Shown: in pieces, positions 7,065-10,491 of the stretch
How the letters are laid out: each line of letters starts with the position of its first letter
Position numbering within the stretch: position 1 is the first letter of the stretch
From: CAZOHN01 sp964579325
GTDB lineage: Bacteria > Pseudomonadota > Alphaproteobacteria > Rhodobacterales > Rhodobacteraceae
Reading direction: 5' to 3'
NCBI GenBank assembly: GCA_964579325.1
Contig: CAZOHN010000128.1
Span: forward strand, 1-10,491
Length of the DNA stretch: 10,491 nt
Notes under the pieces: generated by a model
Database searches by the model: none
What the model saw: only the letters and a program-made list of their open reading frames with translations
What the model was told of the DNA's origin: nothing
Program-made: the position numbers and the translations under genes

Positions 7065-7422
7065 GGCGTGCTCGTGGCCTTTCTCCGGCGCAACGGCCGT
7101 AACCTGGTGATCGTCCCCCGATGGCGACGCCGCGTCGCAAGCGCCGCGTAGGCGCATCGACAACACCCTCGTCAAGGCGCTGGCCCGCGCCTTCCGCTGG
7201 AAGCGGATGCTCGAATCAGGGGGGTTTGCCACCATGGCCGAGCTGGCCCGGCGCGAGGGAATTGCACCGTCCTACCTCACCCGTATCCTGCGGCTCACAC
7301 TCTTGGCCCCTGACATCATCGAGGGGATACTGGACGGGAGCCAGGGGCCCGAGGTGACGCTGGCGCGGGTGCTGGAGCCCTTTCCGGGTGAGTGGGGGTC
7401 GCAGATTGCACCGCTTCGCTGA
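7065..7422 (+). pseudogene. Decayed second copy of the recombinase partner gene (orf B)
   Basis: Family sequence begins around 7068-7074 (VLVAFLRRNGRNLVIVP, equivalent to the basic N-terminal region of orf A) with no convincing start codon or ribosome binding site. After VIVP the frame shifts at a run of five C (7115-7119). Removing one C gives VPDG and continues as RIDNTLVKALARAFRWKRML, the helix-turn-helix TMAELARREGIAPSYLTRIL, and PEVTLARVLEPFPGEW to the stop at 7420-7422. No recombinase gene precedes it. Instead the control region of the nuclease-helicase abuts it. Against orf A most differences are silent, so it was a working protein gene until recently. An ATG at 7207 could still yield a 71-residue helix-turn-helix fragment, but no good ribosome binding site was seen. 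Confidence 0.8.
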
Positions 7423-7518
7423 TGGATGCGAACGGCCCTTTTCAATGCGGCTTTCTTTGCAGGTTGGGGATTGCGGTATCCCAGTTTTGGGAAGACGTTG
7501 AAATAGACAAGACATTTC

Positions 7519-7523
7519 GAGGG
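7519..7523 (+). promoter_or_regulatory. Ribosome binding site fixing the start of the J-domain gene
   Basis: GAGGG lies six bases before the ATG at 7530. The open frame extends back to 7392, inside orf B, but that earlier part overlaps the conserved end of orf B in another frame and has no ribosome binding site, so ATG 7530 is preferred. The leader from 7423 to 7529 also holds a weak hairpin, TCCCA-gttt-TGGGA at 7479-7492. No clear promoter was found in it. Confidence 0.6.
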
Positions 7524-7529
7524 CAGTTC

Positions 7530-9635
7530 ATGGCTGGCATTTTCAAATGGCTTTTCGGAGGATTCTCTTCCGGTGATGCTCGCAAGGTGAAGACGGCGCG
7601 AGAGGAGCCTCGCGGCGAGGCCCGTCCTGAGCCCGAGCCGGAGATTATCCGGGTTGCGGACCCCTCCCTGCCCGGGCAGCCCTACTTCACGCAACTCGAG
7701 CGGCTGACCTCTTCGATCTCCGCTAAGGACTATCCGGCGGCGGCCGTGGCCGCGCGTGCGAGCTTGCCGTTGCTGCGCAGCTGGCTGAAGGACCCTCGCG
7801 GCGACGGGCAGCGCCTCGACATCCGGATACCGGCCCTATCTCAGGGCGGCACGATGATGGCCGTCACCGGGGACCGAGACGGACTTTCCGAACTGCGCAA
7901 GCTGGTGCAGGACTTCGATCGTCTGGAAGCTTACCGGGAGGAGGCGGAAGAGCATTTCGTTGACCTGGACCTCTTCAACCGGATTCGGGATGTCATCCGC
8001 AGCAAGCCGGGCGTGCTGCAAAACCGGATGAATGCTGAGCTGGGCACCGATGACGGTCGCCGAGCCAGTCGGCTGGTCTCCTACCTGGAAAAGTCCGGGG
8101 AGGTCCGGCGGGCGAAGAGCGGCAAGACCTATGAACTCTACATGGCCGGCGTCGAGATGTCCGAGGCCGCGGCCGAGACGATTTACACGGAGCCTGACAA
8201 TCCGGGATCGCACCGGCGCGAGGGGCGCGCGGCCCGTCCCCGCGAACTGGACCCCAAGCGTGTGAGCATCGTGCCCCTCCCGCCGTCACCGAATGCTTGG
8301 GAGCGGTCAGTCGATCTTCCCGAAACACAGGAAGCCTTCGCAGACCCGCATGGCGCCTGGAGCGAGATCGTCGTCGAGCCTATCGCGAAGGACAACCGGC
8401 CCGACCCGGCCTTCCGGAGGCACTACAGCACCCGGGGTGGCGCGCTGTCGTTCGATGATCTTGCGAAGTCGGATGCGAGCCTGGGCGCGCCCGGGGCGGT
8501 GATGTTCAGCAACGCGAAAGGCAAGCCCGGAGCGCAAGCGCCCCTTCGTCGCGACCCCTACCACATTTCGGTCCACCCGGAAGGTGACGGCTTCGCGCTG
8601 CGCTCGAAGAGCAACGTGCTGACGGTCTATGGCGGGGATCTCCAGGTCGATTTCGAGACCGACCTGGAGCGCGCGCCGGAAGTTGTTGCGAACCGGGATC
8701 GCCTGGGGTTGGCGGAGAGCGAGGCGCACCGCGCGCTGCGCTGCATCGCTCTGCCCCCGGAACGGGACCGCTACCTCTTCACGCACGTCGACGAGGCCTG
8801 GTGTATCAGTCGGGATGGAGAGCGCCTCTGGGGGCTTCGGATGCCAGCCAATGAGCCCACTCGTATGCGGGTGGGCGGCGCGGGCTTCGGGACCGCCGCC
8901 GAAATCGGCCAGGCGCTTGAGGTGATGGGGCTCGAGATCCCGGTCACGCCTGACGAGATCCGCAAGCGCTACCGGCAGCTGGCGCGCGAGCTGCACCCGG
9001 ATCTCAATCCCGGAAACGAGGAGCGGATGAAGGCTGTGAACGTCGCCTCCGAGCAGCTGACCGGCTTGGACTCAGAACAGCTCGACGGCAGTGGGGGAGA
9101 GGGTGGCGGCTTCGAGATCGTGATCAGCTTCGGCCCGGCGGCCCAGGCGGACTGGATCTATGCCGCAGCCTTCTCCGGGACCGGGGAAACCGCGCTCCTG
9201 GGCACATACGCCGGGCGCGTCGTGCGCGTGGATCGGGAGGGCACGCCGATCGCAATCTATCACGTCGGCTCCATGCCGGTCCGGATCATCGAGACCGAGG
9301 CGTTCCTCTACGTGATGACCACCACGCGCCTCTACGTTCTGGATGGCGATCGCCTGGTGGCGCTTGAGGATTGTTCGCCCAAGTGCGACCTGCTCGTCAG
9401 CGAGGGCATGGTACTCCTGGTCGAAGGCAAGGGGATCCGGGTCTTCACCGAGGATGGCCGGCTGCTCGGGGTCGCCCTGACCAAGGCGCCGATCCGGCGT
9501 GCCTATGTTAATGAGGGGGAACTCGTCATCGAGACCCGGACGCAGCGCGGGCGTTTCCGAGGTGTCCGTGCGGCGCCCGAGGGGCGCAGCAATGTGCAGC
9601 GAACGTCCGCTTCCCGCTCTTTTTTGAATCCCTGA
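7530..9635 (+). CDS. J-domain protein with winged helix and beta-propeller-like repeats (701 aa)
   Basis: The protein begins with a short hydrophobic, possibly membrane-touching helix (AGIFKWLFGGF, residues 2-12) and a charged, proline-rich linker. Residues 58-86 look helical and TPR-like. Residues 147-205 form a probable winged helix (LFNRIRDVIRSKPGVLQNRM, then LVSYLEKSGEVRRA). After a linker, residues 345-440 contain beta-rich repeats ending in a propeller-like blade (CISRDGERLWGLRMPAN). A J domain follows (about 462-515, IRKRYRQLARELHPDLNPGN) with the HPD motif at 489-491, so it could stimulate an Hsp70 ATPase. Residues 540-680 resume WD40/PQQ-like strands (ALLGTYAGRVVRVDREG, RLYVLDGDRLVAL, GIRVFTEDGRLLGV). 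The J domain thus seems inserted within a propeller. No Hsp70 gene is near, so the host DnaK may be its partner. It is the only gene between orf B and orf C. A function in defence or stress response is speculation. Confidence 0.8.
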   Translation: MAGIFKWLFGGFSSGDARKVKTAREEPRGEARPEPEPEIIRVADPSLPGQPYFTQLERLTSSISAKDYPAAAVAARASLPLLRSWLKDPRGDGQRLDIRIPALSQGGTMMAVTGDRDGLSELRKLVQDFDRLEAYREEAEEHFVDLDLFNRIRDVIRSKPGVLQNRMNAELGTDDGRRASRLVSYLEKSGEVRRAKSGKTYELYMAGVEMSEAAAETIYTEPDNPGSHRREGRAARPRELDPKRVSIVPLPPSPNAWERSVDLPETQEAFADPHGAWSEIVVEPIAKDNRPDPAFRRHYSTRGGALSFDDLAKSDASLGAPGAVMFSNAKGKPGAQAPLRRDPYHISVHPEGDGFALRSKSNVLTVYGGDLQVDFETDLERAPEVVANRDRLGLAESEAHRALRCIALPPERDRYLFTHVDEAWCISRDGERLWGLRMPANEPTRMRVGGAGFGTAAEIGQALEVMGLEIPVTPDEIRKRYRQLARELHPDLNPGNEERMKAVNVASEQLTGLDSEQLDGSGGEGGGFEIVISFGPAAQADWIYAAAFSGTGETALLGTYAGRVVRVDREGTPIAIYHVGSMPVRIIETEAFLYVMTTTRLYVLDGDRLVALEDCSPKCDLLVSEGMVLLVEGKGIRVFTEDGRLLGVALTKAPIRRAYVNEGELVIETRTQRGRFRGVRAAPEGRSNVQRTSASRSFLNP

Positions 9636-9680
9636 ATGCGTCTGTCGCCCCCAGCAGGGAGGACCTGCGCAGGCGGCCGG

Positions 9681-9747
9681 GTCAAAGGCACTTGCCCGCG
9701 CCTTCCGCTGGAAGCGTATGCTCGACTCGGGCGAGTTCGCCACCATG
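9681..9747 (+). pseudogene. Short third remnant of the recombinase partner gene (orf C)
   Basis: These 67 bases match the same part of orf A and orf B, the segment encoding VKALARAFRWKRMLDSGEFATM, with one extra A near 9686 that breaks the frame. The match is close (the stretch from CCCGCGCC to the ACCATG is almost unchanged) and ends sharply after ACCATG at 9747. The helix-turn-helix is missing. Upstream, 9641-9680 may hold a scrambled remnant of the preceding codons. The remainder to 9829 has no gene, only the hairpin TCCGCC-gcag-GGCGGA (9776-9791). The remnant marks the far edge of the second cargo module. Confidence 0.75.
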
Positions 9748-9829
9748 ATCGCTCCGCGAGGATGCGAGCTGCCAATCCGCCGCAGGGCGGACCAATCCGA
9801 CTTTGAGCCGTAATCTGAAGCCACCGCCT

Positions 9830-10491
9830 TTAGGCGTTGGCGAGTTCACTCCTCGCGCCCAGCCGCGCCCAGATCTCGGCGAGCATCGGGTGGCTGGCAT
9901 CGCACAGCCGTGCTGCGATCAGGTTCATGGAAGTCGCCGGCAACGTGCCGCTCAGGTCGACCAGTCGCCGGCTGCCGATATCGGCCCGGGCGAGGTTTTC
10001 CGGGACCCAGGCGACACCGAGGCCGGTGCGCGCGAATTCGAGTGCCGCAAGGGTAAGGGCGGTTTCCAGCCGGATCCGGACCCGCCCCGCGCGGGTCAGC
10101 CGTGGAAAGATGATGCGGCGCTGGACCTGCCCCAGAAACACGTCCGCCGGGTAGGCGATGACCGGCAGTTCGCCATGCACATAGGCATGGTTCAGGGTTG
10201 CCAGCCGGTCGGCTGCAAAAACCGGGACCAGCGTCTCGGTTCCGATGTGAATAATGTCGAGAAACTCCGACCCCGGGATATCCACGGACCCCGCTACTTC
10301 GTGGATCAGGGCAATGTCGGCGCGGCGCGTCATGAGCTGCGCCAGGCAGTCGTCGCGGTTGGCCGACTGCAGGCAGATGTCGACATCGAGGTCGGCATAG
10401 CGTCCGATAATCTCGGGCATCGAGGTCGCGGCGATAGCATGCTGCGAGGCGATGACGATGCGCCTGCGTTGCGCGCCGTCGGTGTCGCGCA
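9830..10491 (-). CDS. LysR-type transcriptional regulator, effector-binding part (5' end outside window)
   Basis: The minus-strand frame stays open to the window edge. The visible 220 residues begin in RRRIVIASQHAIAATSMPEI, the first strand and helix of the LysR effector-binding domain. They continue with typical elements: CLAQLMTRRADIALIHE, the hinge region around VFAADRLATLNHAY, and the C-terminal stretch FARTGLGVAWVPENLA. The DNA-binding N terminus lies beyond the window, and the ATG at 10420 is internal. It ends with TAA at 9830-9832. The target genes and ligand cannot be told. Nothing links it to the cargo modules; it is probably resident chromosomal DNA beside the insertion site. The self-complementary CGCCT-tt-AGGCG sits over its stop codon. 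Confidence 0.88.
   Translation of the reverse strand, partial: RDTDGAQRRRIVIASQHAIAATSMPEIIGRYADLDVDICLQSANRDDCLAQLMTRRADIALIHEVAGSVDIPGSEFLDIIHIGTETLVPVFAADRLATLNHAYVHGELPVIAYPADVFLGQVQRRIIFPRLTRAGRVRIRLETALTLAALEFARTGLGVAWVPENLARADIGSRRLVDLSGTLPATSMNLIAARLCDASHPMLAEIWARLGARSELANA

Larger units (their letters stand above)
1..9829 (+). mobile_element. Segment of a modular genomic island (left end outside window)
   Basis: The segment begins inside a large serine recombinase gene and contains three same-direction copies of that recombinase's small partner gene, at 1028-1444, about 7065-7422 and 9681-9747. Between the copies lie two unrelated cargo modules, the methyltransferase/nuclease-helicase pair and a J-domain protein. 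Serine recombinases of this class integrate mobile elements, so the pattern fits repeated insertion at one site. No att site or target duplication could be identified by eye. The right limit is placed before the LysR-type gene by inference only. An old tandem duplication of the small gene followed by cargo capture is an alternative. Confidence 0.5.

Noticed and set aside
7392..7529. N-terminal extension of the J-domain protein by 46 residues
   Set aside because: It overlaps the conserved end of orf B in another frame, has no ribosome binding site, and a good one precedes the ATG at 7530.
8307..8996. Open frame of 229 residues on -
   Set aside because: It is antisense to the J-domain gene, has no ribosome binding site or domain, and is best explained by GC-rich codon bias.
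9776..9791. Hairpin TCCGCC-gcag-GGCGGA as a terminator
   Set aside because: The stem is perfect but only six pairs long, and there is no T run on either strand after it, so an intrinsic terminator is not supported.
9072..9824. Open frame of 250 residues on -
   Set aside because: It runs antisense across the propeller part of the J-domain gene and through orf C; part of its reading is the mirror of the remnant and no family is recognisable.

Overview
The window is GC-rich, densely coded DNA. The style of the serine recombinase and of its small overlapping partner gene points to an alphaproteobacterium; this is inferred from family resemblance only. It reads as the right part of a genomic island built from modules, ending at a LysR-type regulator gene that is probably host backbone or another island's edge. 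No tRNA, rRNA, CRISPR array or classical insertion sequence was seen, and no stretch over 200 bases lacks a gene or gene remnant.

Layout: (1) 1-1444, the C-terminal part of a large serine recombinase, overlapping by ATGA with a small helix-turn-helix gene (orf A). (2) 1445-7064, cargo module 1: a cytosine-5 DNA methyltransferase on + and, convergent with it with an 18-base overlap of the 3' ends, a 1379-residue protein on - that joins a Cas4/RecB-type iron-sulfur nuclease, an RNase-H-like region and an SF1 helicase. (3) About 7065-7422, a second, frameshifted copy of the small gene (orf B). (4) 7423-9640, cargo module 2: one 701-residue protein with a winged helix, beta-propeller-like repeats and a J domain carrying HPD. 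(5) 9681-9747, a third, much shorter remnant of the small gene (orf C). (6) 9830-10491, a LysR-type regulator on -, cut by the window end.

The main structural point is that three same-direction copies of one recombinase-partner gene separate two unrelated cargo modules. Over 246 aligned bases orf A and orf B differ at 44 positions by hand count (about 82% identity), mostly third codon positions. The copies are therefore old and were long under selection as protein, as expected if independent recombinase elements landed at one hotspot and then lost their recombinases.

The best candidate for an undescribed system is cargo module 1. A methyltransferase could mark self DNA while the nuclease-helicase attacks unmarked DNA, a restriction-like defence without a conventional endonuclease. 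Cargo module 2 may be a separate single-gene defence or stress system. Both functions are inferences from domains and context.
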